Part shown: positions 49,987 to 58,881 of the stretch, piece by piece
How positions within the stretch are numbered: position 1 is the first letter of the stretch
Layout: each line of letters starts with the position of its first letter
Origin: CAZGMJ01 sp964526785
Lineage (GTDB): Bacteria; Planctomycetota; Phycisphaerae; Sedimentisphaerales; Anaerobacaceae
Length of the DNA stretch: 64,000 nucleotides
Assembly (NCBI GenBank): GCA_964526785.1
Contig: CAZGMJ010000003.1
Location: 134,567 to 198,566 of the forward strand
Reading direction: 5' to 3'
Translations under genes and position numbers: made by a program
Notes under the pieces: model-generated
Told to the model about the DNA's origin: nothing
Database searches by the model: none
The model's input: only the letters and a program-made list of their open reading frames with translations

Positions 49987-51024
49987 TTATCCAATGCCTA
50001 AATCATCCACCAGTCGATTATAAACGCTAACCGGATTCGCAATGTCAGGCAGACACGCCGCAACGCACCGCCCGCATCCCACGCACGCAATCTGCCCGCC
50101 GATCTTCATCGGAACGTACTTGGCCTTCCGGTACAACCGATGCCGGAATCGATGCGACCGGTCCTTGCGAAATTCGTGATCCGGAGCCACCTTCGTAAAA
50201 CCGTCCAGCAAACAGCCGTCCCAGCACCGCTCCCGCTTGCCCCCCTGCATATCCCAGTTCACGTCGTCCTGAACGTCGAAGCAGTAACACGTCGGACAAA
50301 CCAGATTGCACGACCCGCAGGAAAAACACGTCTTCGCCCGCTCTTCCCAAACCGGATGATCGTACGCCTTCTCCAGCAGCCGCGGCAGATAAGAAGTGTT
50401 GCACTTCAACTCGTGCTTGTTCAGGCCGTCCTCGTTCTTCTCCCACACCGCCTGCCGCTTCTTCAAATCTTCTTCGCCCGCATCCGCAGCATCCTTCGCC
50501 CGAGCCAGCAGCGCCTCGCCTTTCTCCGTCGCCGCTTCCGCCACGTACCCGTCTCCCACGTCCGTCAGCAGCACGTCGTAGCCCTTCTTGACCGTCGCCG
50601 TCCCCATCGAAGAGGCAAACACGTTCTCCGAAGCCTTCGCCACGTCGCACGCGATGATCGTCGCATTCTCGCGACGTTTCATGTAATGCGAATCGTAGTT
50701 GTCCTGCTGGAACAGCTCATCCATCTGGTTGATCGCTATCATGTCATACGGATGCACGCCCACCAGAACGAACTTTTCATCGTCGAATTGCGACGCGTAA
50801 GGCCCCGCCATCTCGTACGTCACCAGCGTCTCGCGCGGAGGAAGAAAGTACTTCTTCGGCGACTGCAGCGTCACATCGTAATCCAGCCGCAGATCCTCGG
50901 CCGACTCCACCGGAGCATAGTCGAACCGATCCCCCTTGGCCTGCACTCCAATAACCTGCTCTTCCTTGGCAATCGCGTCGATCAAATCCGCGAACGCCTT
51001 CTTCGATAGTTTCTTTACACTCAT
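49987..51024 (-). CDS. hydB: Hydrogenase iron-sulfur subunit (HydB, beta)
   Basis: A 345-residue protein with the HydB layout: N-terminal domain (KYFLPPRETLVTYEM, VLVGVHPYDMIAINQMDELF), middle helical part, then two [4Fe-4S] motifs, CFSCGSCNLVCPTCYC and CVGCGRCVAACLPDI, both complete. It passes electrons between HydD and HydG and may react with polysulfide or another acceptor in sulfhydrogenases. First gene of the operon, with its own promoter candidate behind rex. Confidence 0.92.
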   Translation of the reverse strand: MSVKKLSKKAFADLIDAIAKEEQVIGVQAKGDRFDYAPVESAEDLRLDYDVTLQSPKKYFLPPRETLVTYEMAGPYASQFDDEKFVLVGVHPYDMIAINQMDELFQQDNYDSHYMKRRENATIIACDVAKASENVFASSMGTATVKKGYDVLLTDVGDGYVAEAATEKGEALLARAKDAADAGEEDLKKRQAVWEKNEDGLNKHELKCNTSYLPRLLEKAYDHPVWEERAKTCFSCGSCNLVCPTCYCFDVQDDVNWDMQGGKRERCWDGCLLDGFTKVAPDHEFRKDRSHRFRHRLYRKAKYVPMKIGGQIACVGCGRCVAACLPDIANPVSVYNRLVDDLGIG

Positions 51025-51067
51025 GTCTCAATCCCGGCCGATGGCCATTGTCAACTACAACAAATCC

Positions 51068-51122
51068 GTTCAATCACAAATCGTGAATCGTTTATTCTCT
51101 TTCCTGCCAACAACAAAGTCAA
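51068..51122 (-). promoter_or_regulatory. Candidate promoter and Rex-like site in front of hydB
   Basis: Minus strand: TTGACT (51122-51117, overlapping the rex stop codon), 17-nt spacer, GAGAAT (51099-51094). Six nt after the -10 box lies ATTCACGATTTGTGATTGAAC (51088-51068): TTGTGATTG repeats the right half of the rex operator at 51807-51824. Layout (operator just past the -10 box) is the same as at both rex promoters. Confidence 0.42.
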
Positions 51123-51781
51123 ACCGCATCTTTCGTCCCGTTCGCCGCCTCCGTCGCACGCTCGGCCGGCACATAATAAGGCAAACGCGCCAACTCCATC
51201 GCAATATCCAGAGTCGCAACCTTCACCTTCCGCGGAGCTTCCACCTTGCACGGCGAAAAGCTCAAAATCCCCCGCACCCCCGCCTCGACCAGCCCATCGA
51301 CCGTCTCCTGAGCCGCCTCACGCGGCACCGCCACGATCGCCAGACGTATCTTGCGCCCCGCCAGACTCGACAGATTCGCCGCGTCCTCAACCACCACATC
51401 GCCGATCCTTTGACCCACCTTCTCAGGATCCGCATCGAACGCCGCCACTATATCCAGCCCGAAGACCCCGAATCCCGGATATGCCAGCACCGCCGAACCA
51501 AGATTCCCGACCCCCACCAGTGCCGCCCGCTGACTGACGTCGAACCGCAGAATCCGCTTGATATGCCGCACCAGCCCCGAAACCTCGTACCCCACGCCAG
51601 GCTTGCCGAACTCCCCGAAATACGAGAAATCCTTCCGGATCTGGCTCGGATTCACCCCAACCGCCTCCGCAAGAACCTTGCTCGAAATCTTCTCGTGCCC
51701 CTCGCGCAAAGAATGCATCAGGGCCCGCAGATAAACGGGCAAACGCTTGATTGTCTCATCCGGTATTCGGTGGTATCGCAT
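51119..51781 (-). CDS. rex: Redox-sensing repressor Rex (upstream of hydBGDA)
   Basis: A 220-residue Rex protein paralogous to the one at 43730-44353. Winged helix IPDETIKRLPVYLRALMHSL and IRKDFSYFGEFGKPGVGYEV; NAD(H) site AALVGVGNLGSAVLAYPGFGVFG; C-terminal VRGILSFSPCKVEAPRKVKV. The C-terminus extends about ten residues past its paralogue. It should repress hydBGDA and itself when NADH is low. Both rex genes keep the residues for DNA and NADH binding, so neither looks decayed. Confidence 0.93.
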   Translation of the reverse strand: MRYHRIPDETIKRLPVYLRALMHSLREGHEKISSKVLAEAVGVNPSQIRKDFSYFGEFGKPGVGYEVSGLVRHIKRILRFDVSQRAALVGVGNLGSAVLAYPGFGVFGLDIVAAFDADPEKVGQRIGDVVVEDAANLSSLAGRKIRLAIVAVPREAAQETVDGLVEAGVRGILSFSPCKVEAPRKVKVATLDIAMELARLPYYVPAERATEAANGTKDAV

Positions 51782-51806
51782 AGGATTGCATACGCACTAT
51801 TAGTAC

Positions 51807-51824
51807 TTGAGTTCACAATCACAA
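51807..51824 (-). promoter_or_regulatory. Rex-like operator in the second rex promoter
   Basis: Plus strand TTGAGTTCACAATCACAA, 16 of 18 bases identical to the site at 44373-44390 with conserved flanks (CT before, ACTA after one base). Read on minus it opens TTGTGATTGTGAAC. Confidence 0.6.
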
Positions 51825-51836
51825 ACTAAATCATAG

Positions 51837-51865
51837 ACGATACCCAAATCCCCGAACGCTGTCAA
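51837..51865 (-). promoter_or_regulatory. Sigma70-type promoter of the second rex gene and hydBGDA operon
   Basis: Minus strand: TTGACA, 17-nt spacer, TATCGT. The Rex-like operator starts 12 nt after the -10 box. Upstream of the promoter to 52146 (about 280 nt) no gene or other element was recognised. Confidence 0.55.
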
Positions 51866-52146
51866 CATCCTTGCCCGCCCATCCACTGAAGATTTCCACC
51901 CACGATATGCGCAACCCATTTATCAATAAATACTTACACATACCGTGCGAATAGTTAAAATTCTGTTTTTTTCTCCGCATAGGGCGTTCCTCCCCGCCGA
52001 CGCCCGATGCCGCCTGCATCCAGTGCATCCGCCGCATATCCACATACCGCCCATACTCCGAAAAATCCCTGAAGCCGCCGGATTTATGCCCGCACCTGCG
52101 ATCTCTGCACCGAAAAAAACCTCCCAGATCGCCCGCTCCACCCAAA

Positions 52147-52540
52147 CTAACACACATCCTCACTCCCGCTCACCCAGCCGATCGCCGCCTCCATCTCCTC
52201 AAAAACGCGCACAACATTCGACACCTTCGCCCGTCGGCCCCGCTCCCACAACTGCCCCCATGCCTCCGAACGCCCCTCACCAACCACTATCGCGCACCTG
52301 CCCCCGCCGATACCGGCATCGTTGACCTCGTGAAACCGTCTGATCGCCGCCAGGGCCCCCCTTCCCAACCCCCGCAATATCCAGCTTCCTGTGATCGAAA
52401 AGCACCCCTCTCCCGGCCGCCCACCGCGCACGGCCCAGCAGCTCTGCCCCCATCCGAACAAAACCTCCCCCGCTCATCCGCCCTTCTGTCGCAACGCAAA
52501 AGTACCCGCCGGCCGCATCGAATGATATCCGCCAATCCAT
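52147..52540 (-). pseudogene. Frameshifted STAS/SpoIIAA-like protein gene
   Basis: Two frames of one protein join at a G run. The first part, from ATG 52540, reads MDWRISFDAAGGYFCVATEG ... GVLFDHRKLDIAGVG; the second, one frame over, reads ALAAIRRFHEVNDAGIGGGR ... VRVFEEMEAAIGWVSG. Together they match the roughly 125-residue STAS/SpoIIAA-like family in length and layout (strand, 'LFDHR', GSGRCAVV-type core, 'RVFRDMDEALAWL'-type end). The break is at about 52347-52358, in the run GGGGGGCCC, where one added G would restore the frame. It could be a real mutation or a base-call error in a homopolymer. Confidence 0.6.
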
Positions 52541-52556
52541 CGCGCCGGACCCCATT

Positions 52557-53813
52557 CTATTTGCGCCCCCCTGCACGCACATGCGGATTCTCATACCAGA
52601 ACACCCCCATACCGCCGCCGCTTTCGCGTTCTTCGCACGTCAAAACATCCAGATCGCCGTCCCCATCCAGATCGAGCAGCTCTATCCTGTCGAACTTGAT
52701 CCCTCGCGGCCCGCTGATCTCATGCCCGTGCCACCGTCCCTCCGCCATATCCCCCTCGCACGACATCCACACAACGCCCGACCGCGGCGCATTCGCCCCC
52801 TCGCAGCTCACCACGATATCCGCCCTGCCATCACCGTCCACATCCCCGACAGCCACGCCCTTGGCCGTACCCATATTACCCGGATACGGTATCGAAACGC
52901 TCCGCCACGAATCTCCGCCGGCGTCCAGCCGCCGCAGCCACAACACCTCCGCCCGCTTTGCCGAAACCAGCACGTCCTCCCTGCCGTCCGCATCCAGATC
53001 CGCAACCGTCGCGAACATCACCTCACGATCCCGCCCGCCAACGAAATGATTCTTCCACGCATCTTGTTGCCGTCGCCCTGGCCCCGGATTCTCCAGCCAC
53101 CTGCACCCGCGCATTTTCCCCTTGCGATCCGTTACGAGCACATCCGCATCCCCGTCCCCGTCCATATCATGCAGAATAACGCTCATCACCCAGCCCAGCG
53201 GACAGATCGCGTGCCACTCATAGCCGCCCAGATCGCGCGCATCTTCCGGCCCCGCGAACCATCCAAGTTCAGAATCGCCCTTGCCACCCGCAACAATATC
53301 CGCACCGTTCCGACCGTCCAACTGCGTCGCCACCGCAAACATCCACATCATCCGCTCCGCAGACCCCGGAATCGCCTCCTGCTTCCATTTCTCCGCATTG
53401 AGGTACGCATCCGCCCCCTTCGGCCCCCAGTGCACGAACATTGTCCTCTCCCTGCCCTCGCAACAACTGACCACATCCACCGCCCCGTCCGCATCCAGAT
53501 CCACGAACATCGCATCCTCGATCGCCGGCGTACGCCCCACCGTCACCGCCGGCCATTGCTCCTTCGATCCCGCCGCCCCGGGATGCACGTACACGCGCAC
53601 AATACCCCCCTCCTCCCAGCCTGTCGTGATATCCATCAGCCCGTCGCCGTTGACATCCGCAAGCCGAACCCCGTCCGCCCCGCGCGACCCGCCGTCTATC
53701 ACATGACAACGCCAACCCGGCCCCCGATTCATATCCGCCGCATGCACGCCCGCCCCGATCAGCATAACAACCGCAACCGGGTAAAACCACCGTCGATAGA
53801 CTGTCCTCTGCAT
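52557..53813 (-). CDS. Exported FG-GAP/VCBS repeat protein
   Basis: A 418-residue protein with a signal peptide (MQRTVYRRWFYPVAVVMLIG, cut near GVHAA-D). It has at least six calcium-loop repeats of the FG-GAP/VCBS type: DVNGDGLMDI, DLDADGAVDVV, DMDGDGDADVLV, DLDADGREDVLV, DVDGDGRADIVV and DLDGDGDLDVL. These build a beta-propeller, usually extracellular and used in binding. Typical of planctomycete secretomes; ligand unknown. A GAGGCGG ribosome-binding site precedes the ATG. The frameshifted STAS-like gene starts 17 nt after its stop. Confidence 0.85.
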   Translation of the reverse strand: MQRTVYRRWFYPVAVVMLIGAGVHAADMNRGPGWRCHVIDGGSRGADGVRLADVNGDGLMDITTGWEEGGIVRVYVHPGAAGSKEQWPAVTVGRTPAIEDAMFVDLDADGAVDVVSCCEGRERTMFVHWGPKGADAYLNAEKWKQEAIPGSAERMMWMFAVATQLDGRNGADIVAGGKGDSELGWFAGPEDARDLGGYEWHAICPLGWVMSVILHDMDGDGDADVLVTDRKGKMRGCRWLENPGPGRRQQDAWKNHFVGGRDREVMFATVADLDADGREDVLVSAKRAEVLWLRRLDAGGDSWRSVSIPYPGNMGTAKGVAVGDVDGDGRADIVVSCEGANAPRSGVVWMSCEGDMAEGRWHGHEISGPRGIKFDRIELLDLDGDGDLDVLTCEERESGGGMGVFWYENPHVRAGGRK

Positions 53814-54022
53814 AACACCGCCTCGATACTTACAAAAACCTTATCTTGCCGCGCTAAACGATCCGTAGCCGGCACCGCCCAGTATATTAGCCGAACCACC
53901 GCTCTGCCACTGCTTTCCCGATCGCCCCCCGCGCCGCTGGCCTGTTGAAGCCCGCCGCCCGATCCGGTAAAACACTCGCACGAAGACCGCAATGCTACCA
54001 CGGCACAACGTCGAAAGCTCAA

Positions 54023-55153
54023 ATGAACATACTCGCACTCGAACCATACTACGGCGGCAGCCACCGTGCCTTCCTCGACGGATGGATCGCCGCAGGCAGA
54101 CATCGCTGGACCCTGCTCACACTGCCCGCCCACAAGTGGAAATGGCGAATGCGCCACGCCGCCGTTACATTCGCCGCCGAAACTCACGACCGCCTCGCCC
54201 GCAACGAGAACTGGGACCTGCTCTTCTGCTCGGACATGCTGAACCTCGCCGAATTCAAAGGACTCGCCCCGCCGCCCGTCGCGAACCTGCCCGCTGTCGC
54301 CTACTTCCACGAAAACCAGCTCACCTACCCCGTCCGTTTCCAAAACGAACGCGACTATCAGTTCGCCGTCACCAACATGACCACCGCCCTGGCCGCCGAT
54401 GCCGTCTGGTTCAATTCCGATTTCCATCGCAGCGAATTCCTCGACGCCCTCTGTGCGTTCTTCAAGAAAATGCCCGACCACCAGCCCACCGAATCCATCG
54501 AACAGATCCGCCGCAAATCCGAGATTCACCCGCCCGGCGTACCGCCCATCGAACCTGCTCCCAAAGCAACCGACGCCCCCCTCCACATACTCTGGGCCGC
54601 ACGCTGGGAGCACGACAAGAACCCCGAAGCCTTCTTCGACGCACTCCGCCGTCTTGAAAAGCATCAGGTTGATTTCCGTATCAGCGTCATTGGCGAGCAG
54701 TTCCGCAACTCGCCCCCCTGCTTCAACACGGCCCTCGCCGAATTCGCCGACCGCATCGTCCACTGGGGCTATCAACCAGGCCGCACCGAATACGAAAACG
54801 CCCTGACCTCCGCCGACGTCTTCGTCTCAACCGCGAACCACGAATTCTTCGGCATCGGCGCCGTCGAAGCAATGCTGGCCGGTGCATACCCCCTCCTGCC
54901 GGATCGCCTTGCCTACCCGGAAATACTCGCAACCGACCGCTGCTCCTGGTCTCTCCAGCATCTCTACGATGGCACGCCGGATCAACTGGCCCGCCGATTA
55001 TCGCAACTCGCCGCCCGCAAGACCGCCGGCAGCCTCTGGCCCAACGATCCCGCCTGCATCCAGGAACTCGTCGCTCGCTTCCGCTGGGACAGACTCGCCC
55101 CGCTAATGGACGATGCCCTCCAGAAGATCGCCGCCCGCATCGAGCCTCAATGA
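54023..55153 (+). CDS. tRNA-queuosine alpha-mannosyltransferase (QTMAN/GTDC1, former DUF3524)
   Basis: A 376-residue GT4-type glycosyltransferase whose N-terminus is the family hallmark: MNILALEPYYGGSHRAFLDG, then HRWTLLTLPAHKWKWRMRHA and the FHENQLTYPV motif. The C-terminal half holds ILWAARWEHDKNPEAFF and the sugar-nucleotide site NHEFFGIGAVEAMLAG with the paired Glu. Family members transfer mannose from GDP-mannose to queuosine in tRNA-Asp. Start was set at 54023 because the longer frame (from 53945) adds 26 residues without family match. No queuosine synthesis genes lie nearby. Confidence 0.88.
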   Translation: MNILALEPYYGGSHRAFLDGWIAAGRHRWTLLTLPAHKWKWRMRHAAVTFAAETHDRLARNENWDLLFCSDMLNLAEFKGLAPPPVANLPAVAYFHENQLTYPVRFQNERDYQFAVTNMTTALAADAVWFNSDFHRSEFLDALCAFFKKMPDHQPTESIEQIRRKSEIHPPGVPPIEPAPKATDAPLHILWAARWEHDKNPEAFFDALRRLEKHQVDFRISVIGEQFRNSPPCFNTALAEFADRIVHWGYQPGRTEYENALTSADVFVSTANHEFFGIGAVEAMLAGAYPLLPDRLAYPEILATDRCSWSLQHLYDGTPDQLARRLSQLAARKTAGSLWPNDPACIQELVARFRWDRLAPLMDDALQKIAARIEPQ

Positions 55154-55171
55154 CCCCCCGCCGCTGACTCC

Positions 55172-55705
55172 CTAGCTCTCCACCTCGCCCCCGAATCGCT
55201 CAACCATCCTGCGAAACATATTGTATTGCACGAGAAACGCCTTCCACCCAATCTCCAGATGGCTGCGGTCCAGCGCCTTCGCATAGTCCCTGCAGTACTC
55301 CGCCTGATTCTCCATCGCCGCCAGCGACGCAAGAACATCCCCGTATTGCTTCTCCGACAAGCCTCCCCACTCCTCCGCCGTAGCCGCCTCCCGCTGGTTC
55401 TTGCCCTGCAGATCGTCGCAACGCTCGTTGATCGAATCGAGAATACCCGCCATCCGCGTCAAATGCTTCCGCCCATACGCCGCATACGCCTGCGATACCA
55501 ACGACTGCATGTCTTTCAGCGCCCTCGCCACCCTCGGTGAAACCGTCTCCGGCACCTCGATCCGCGCCTCGGAATTGCCCGCACACCCGGATCCGCTAAT
55601 CAACAGCCCCGCCAGTAGTGCGGCCACCGCCGCCGTCCGCAGCCCGGATCGACCGCTCTGCCACATCTTCCAGACATACCATACCATCGATTCAGTCCGT
55701 TGCAT
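55172..55705 (-). CDS. Lipoprotein of unknown function
   Basis: A 177-residue protein with a late signal peptide (hydrophobic AAVAALLAGLLISGSGC; lipobox SGSGC or ISGSGC, Cys at about 41). The mature part is helical and charged (RVARALKDMQSLVSQAYAAYGRK, then AEYCRDYAKALDRSHLEIG). Later Met codons (residues 7 and 14) would give a more usual leader, but AAGGA lies 8 nt before the first. No known domain. Convergent with the mannosyltransferase gene. Confidence 0.65.
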   Translation of the reverse strand: MQRTESMVWYVWKMWQSGRSGLRTAAVAALLAGLLISGSGCAGNSEARIEVPETVSPRVARALKDMQSLVSQAYAAYGRKHLTRMAGILDSINERCDDLQGKNQREAATAEEWGGLSEKQYGDVLASLAAMENQAEYCRDYAKALDRSHLEIGWKAFLVQYNMFRRMVERFGGEVES

Positions 55706-55809
55706 TCCTGCCGTCCTTTACATCCACATCTCAATCCGCCGGAGGCGTTCGGTACGATTGCGACCGCGGCCACGCCCCCGAAAGCCGCCGGCCGTGCCTA
55801 ATCTAACGC

Positions 55810-55837
55810 TTGCGTTGCCCTTCGGCAAGCCTACAAT
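55810..55837 (+). promoter_or_regulatory. Possible promoter of the DUF2959-like lipoprotein gene
   Basis: TTGCGT, 16-nt spacer, TACAAT, about 40 nt upstream of the ATG. The -10 box is good. A short hairpin (GCTTGC/TTGCCC-TTCG-GGCAAGC) lies between the boxes. Confidence 0.45.
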
Positions 55838-55878
55838 AACGAAACACATATTCGGACTTTCTGTGGAAGGATAGAAAC

Positions 55879-56526
55879 ATGAAGAACGCAACGATTGTAC
55901 TCTGTGCCTGCGCGATAGCGTATCTCGCAGGCTGCCAGAAGACCTACTACAAAACAATGGAAGTCTTCGGAAAGCACAAACGCGACCTGCTCGTCGATCG
56001 CGTCGAAGATGCCCGAGATTCGCAACAGGCCGCCAAAGAGGAATTCGCCTCTGCCCTCGAACAGTTCGCCTCCGTCGTCAACTTCGAAGGAGGCGAGCTG
56101 CAGGCGAAATACAAACAACTCAACAGCGCCTACCAGCGCAGCGAATCCCGCGCCGAAGCCGTCCGCAAACACATCGAAGACGTCGAGGGCGTCGCAAAAG
56201 CCCTCTTCAAGGAGTGGCAAGCCGAACTCGATCAGTACTCAAGCGAGTCCCTCCGCCGGTCGAGCGAAGAAAAACTCCAGCAGACCCGCCGTCGCTACAA
56301 CCAACTGATCGGCGCAATGAAGAAGGCCGAGAGCAAAATGCAGCCCGTGCTTACGGTATTCAGCGATCAGGTGCTGTTCCTCAAGCACAACCTCAACGCC
56401 CAGGCAATCGCCTCCCTGCAGGATGAACTGGTTTCCGTCGAGGCCGACATCGCCGCATTGATCGCAGATATGGAAGCCTCCATCGCAGAAGCAAACGCCT
56501 TCATTGACCAGATGAGCGGCCAGTAA
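55879..56526 (+). CDS. DUF2959-like lipoprotein
   Basis: A 215-residue lipoprotein: short signal peptide ending AYLAGC (Cys19), followed by QKTYYKTMEVFGKHKRDLLVDRVEDARDSQQAAKEEF, the opening of the DUF2959 family, and long coiled-coil helices to the end. A strong ribosome-binding site (GGAAGGA) sits 7 nt upstream. DUF2959 proteins are periplasmic, of unknown function. The MoxR operon follows 180 nt downstream and may be read separately. Confidence 0.85.
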   Translation: MKNATIVLCACAIAYLAGCQKTYYKTMEVFGKHKRDLLVDRVEDARDSQQAAKEEFASALEQFASVVNFEGGELQAKYKQLNSAYQRSESRAEAVRKHIEDVEGVAKALFKEWQAELDQYSSESLRRSSEEKLQQTRRRYNQLIGAMKKAESKMQPVLTVFSDQVLFLKHNLNAQAIASLQDELVSVEADIAALIADMEASIAEANAFIDQMSGQ

Positions 56527-56706
56527 TGATCCCGATATACTGGTCGTATCCCGGACCGATCGCGTAGTGCGCTGTGGTATCGCGTCCCGTCCAGGCCCCG
56601 GCCTGCCGGACGATATGGAGAACCCAAGCGCAACTCCGAACGTATAACCCATTGAAACGGACGCTTTTCCACATAATTCGTCGTAAACTGTTCAGGGAGA
56701 AGACAA

Positions 56707-57651
56707 TTGACGACATCCCAAACCGCAAACCCCCAACTGGCGCAGCTTAAGAAGAACCTCCAGGACGTCATCTATGGCAAGACCGAATGTATCGACGTCC
56801 TGATCGTCGCACTGCTCGCAGGCGGCTCGGTATTGATCGAGGACGTTCCCGGCGTCGGCAAGACGACCCTCGCCAAAGCACTCGCCCGGAGCATCGACGC
56901 TGAATTCCGCCGAATCCAGTTCACGCCCGATCTCCTGCCCGCCGACATCCTCGGCTCTTCGATATATAATCCCGTCACCGGGGAATTCCGTTTTCAGCAG
57001 GGACCGATATTCTGCAACATCCTGCTCGCCGATGAAATCAACCGCGCCTCGCCCCGAACCCAGTCCGCACTGCTCGAGGCCATGAACGAAAACCAGGCAA
57101 CCATCGAAGGCAACAAGTACACCCTCTCAAAACCCTTCATGGTAATCGCCACCGAAAACCCCATCGAGTTTCATGGCACCTATCCGCTGCCCGAAGCCCA
57201 GATGGACCGCTTCCTCGTCCGCCTCGGCATCGGCTACCCCGCAACCGACGTCGAAACCGAAATCCTCAAATCACACCGCCGAACGGATCCCATAGACCGC
57301 ATCCAACCCGTTTTGAGTCTCGAACAGATACGCGGGATTCAGCACAGCGTCGCCGAGATCCATGCCGACGACAGTATCCTCCAATACATCGTCGAAATCG
57401 TCCACGCCACTCGCAACGATAACCGCCTCCGCCTCGGCATCAGCACACGCGGCACGCTCATGCTCACCCGCGCCGCCCGTGCCTGCGCCTACTACCACGA
57501 ACGTGACCACGTACTGCCCGACGACGTCCTCTGGCTCGTCTCCCACGTACTGCCGCACCGCATCCTGCTGACCTCAAAGGCGCACCACAGCGGAATCACG
57601 CGCCGCCAGGTCATCAGGGAGATCGTCGAACGCGTCAAAGTACCGGTCTGA
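56707..57651 (+). CDS. MoxR-family AAA+ ATPase
   Basis: A 314-residue MoxR ATPase. Walker A DVPGVGKTTLAKALA, Walker B and sensor region ILLADEINRASPRTQSALLEAMNENQ, arginine finger segment PLPEAQMDRFLVRLGIG. TTG start, supported by GGGAGAAGACAA upstream; no ATG fits better. MoxR proteins with DUF58 and transglutaminase partners are thought to act as chaperones for assembly of metal- or envelope-related complexes. First gene of a three-gene operon. Confidence 0.92.
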   Translation: MTTSQTANPQLAQLKKNLQDVIYGKTECIDVLIVALLAGGSVLIEDVPGVGKTTLAKALARSIDAEFRRIQFTPDLLPADILGSSIYNPVTGEFRFQQGPIFCNILLADEINRASPRTQSALLEAMNENQATIEGNKYTLSKPFMVIATENPIEFHGTYPLPEAQMDRFLVRLGIGYPATDVETEILKSHRRTDPIDRIQPVLSLEQIRGIQHSVAEIHADDSILQYIVEIVHATRNDNRLRLGISTRGTLMLTRAARACAYYHERDHVLPDDVLWLVSHVLPHRILLTSKAHHSGITRRQVIREIVERVKVPV

Positions 57652-57663
57652 GAAACCGAAGAG

Positions 57664-58881
57664 ATGAACAAACGCAAACGCAAAACCCGAATCGAACTGA
57701 CCGACTCAGGCAGAGCCATACTGATCGGTACGGGCTTCATCGCCCTGGCCGCACTGGTCGTGCCCGCCTTTGGTGTGCTCGCCGCGCTCGTCTCCGTCTT
57801 GCTGGTCGCACTCGTGGCCGGATTCATCCTCCGCCCGCGCATTCGCGTCGAGCCACAATTGCCCGACCGAATCGTCGCCGGCCAAGACACGCACATCAAA
57901 TACACAATACACAATCTCGGCCGCCTGCCCATCTACAATCTGTACGTCCGACCCCATGCACTGCCCAAAGCCGTCGAAGCCGTGGACCCCGCCCGCACGA
58001 TCCCGCATGTGCCGCCGGGCCGCACCGCAGAAGTCCTCCTCCGTATCCGCCCGAATCGTCGCGGCCACCATACCATTCCCGCGCCGCAGTGCACGTCGAG
58101 CTTCCCATTCAACCTCTTCTCCTTCGGCGCCGTCGACGAAACAGCCGAAACGCTGATTGTCCTGCCGACCTTCTCCAGACTGCTGCTGGCCCCTCGCTAT
58201 CTAAGTCGCCACGTTCGCGACCCCGGCCTCCGCATCGGCGCGCATACCGGAGCCTGCCCCGAATATGCGGGCAACCGCCCCTTCCTCCCCGGCGACACGC
58301 TCCGCAATATCGACGCCCGCGCCTGGGCCCGTCTCTCCGTACCCGCAACGAAGGAGTACTACGACGACGTGGACAACTATACCGCCCTCATCCTCGACAC
58401 TGCCGTCGCCGCAAACCTCCTGGCCCGATCGCACGAAAACGAAATCGAATCCTTTGAAGCCGCCGTATCCCTCTGCGCCTCCGTCGCCTTCAGCATTAAC
58501 GACAACTGCCTGATCGACCTGCTCGCCGCCGGCGACGATCTCCACACCTTCTCCGGTCGCCCCCGGTCGGCCCGACTCGACGCAATACACACGCTGCTCG
58601 CCGCCGTGCAGCCTGTCGCCGCGCATTTCTCGCAACAAACAGCCGAAACCCTGACCGAACGATTCGCCGAATTGTCCGAGGCCTTCTTCATTCTGCAAAG
58701 CTGGTCCGATCCGTATCGCCGCCTGATCGAAATCGCCCGCCGCTCCGGCTGCCGCTGCACCGTCCTGCTCGTCGGCGATGCGGACAACGTCGAGACAGCC
58801 CCCGGCCGGGCCTCTGAAATCGAAACCGTTAGATCCCTTTCGCCGCACGATATACTTGGCGGACACCTCCAACGACTGTGA
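57664..58881 (+). CDS. DUF58 domain membrane protein
   Basis: A 405-residue protein with two membrane helices at about 18-60, a beta-rich middle, and the DUF58 core near residue 195-225 (EYAGNRPFLPGDTLRNIDARAWAR, matching the usual YxPGDxxRxIDWxAxAR pattern). A VWA-like C-terminal part follows. It partners MoxR ATPases in almost all genomes. Its stop overlaps the start of the transglutaminase gene (GTGA). Confidence 0.88.
   Translation: MNKRKRKTRIELTDSGRAILIGTGFIALAALVVPAFGVLAALVSVLLVALVAGFILRPRIRVEPQLPDRIVAGQDTHIKYTIHNLGRLPIYNLYVRPHALPKAVEAVDPARTIPHVPPGRTAEVLLRIRPNRRGHHTIPAPQCTSSFPFNLFSFGAVDETAETLIVLPTFSRLLLAPRYLSRHVRDPGLRIGAHTGACPEYAGNRPFLPGDTLRNIDARAWARLSVPATKEYYDDVDNYTALILDTAVAANLLARSHENEIESFEAAVSLCASVAFSINDNCLIDLLAAGDDLHTFSGRPRSARLDAIHTLLAAVQPVAAHFSQQTAETLTERFAELSEAFFILQSWSDPYRRLIEIARRSGCRCTVLLVGDADNVETAPGRASEIETVRSLSPHDILGGHLQRL

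Noticed and set aside
51831..52163. A 110-codon frame between the second rex promoter and the STAS-like gene
   Set aside because: No family resemblance, no ribosome-binding site, and it overlaps the rex promoter.
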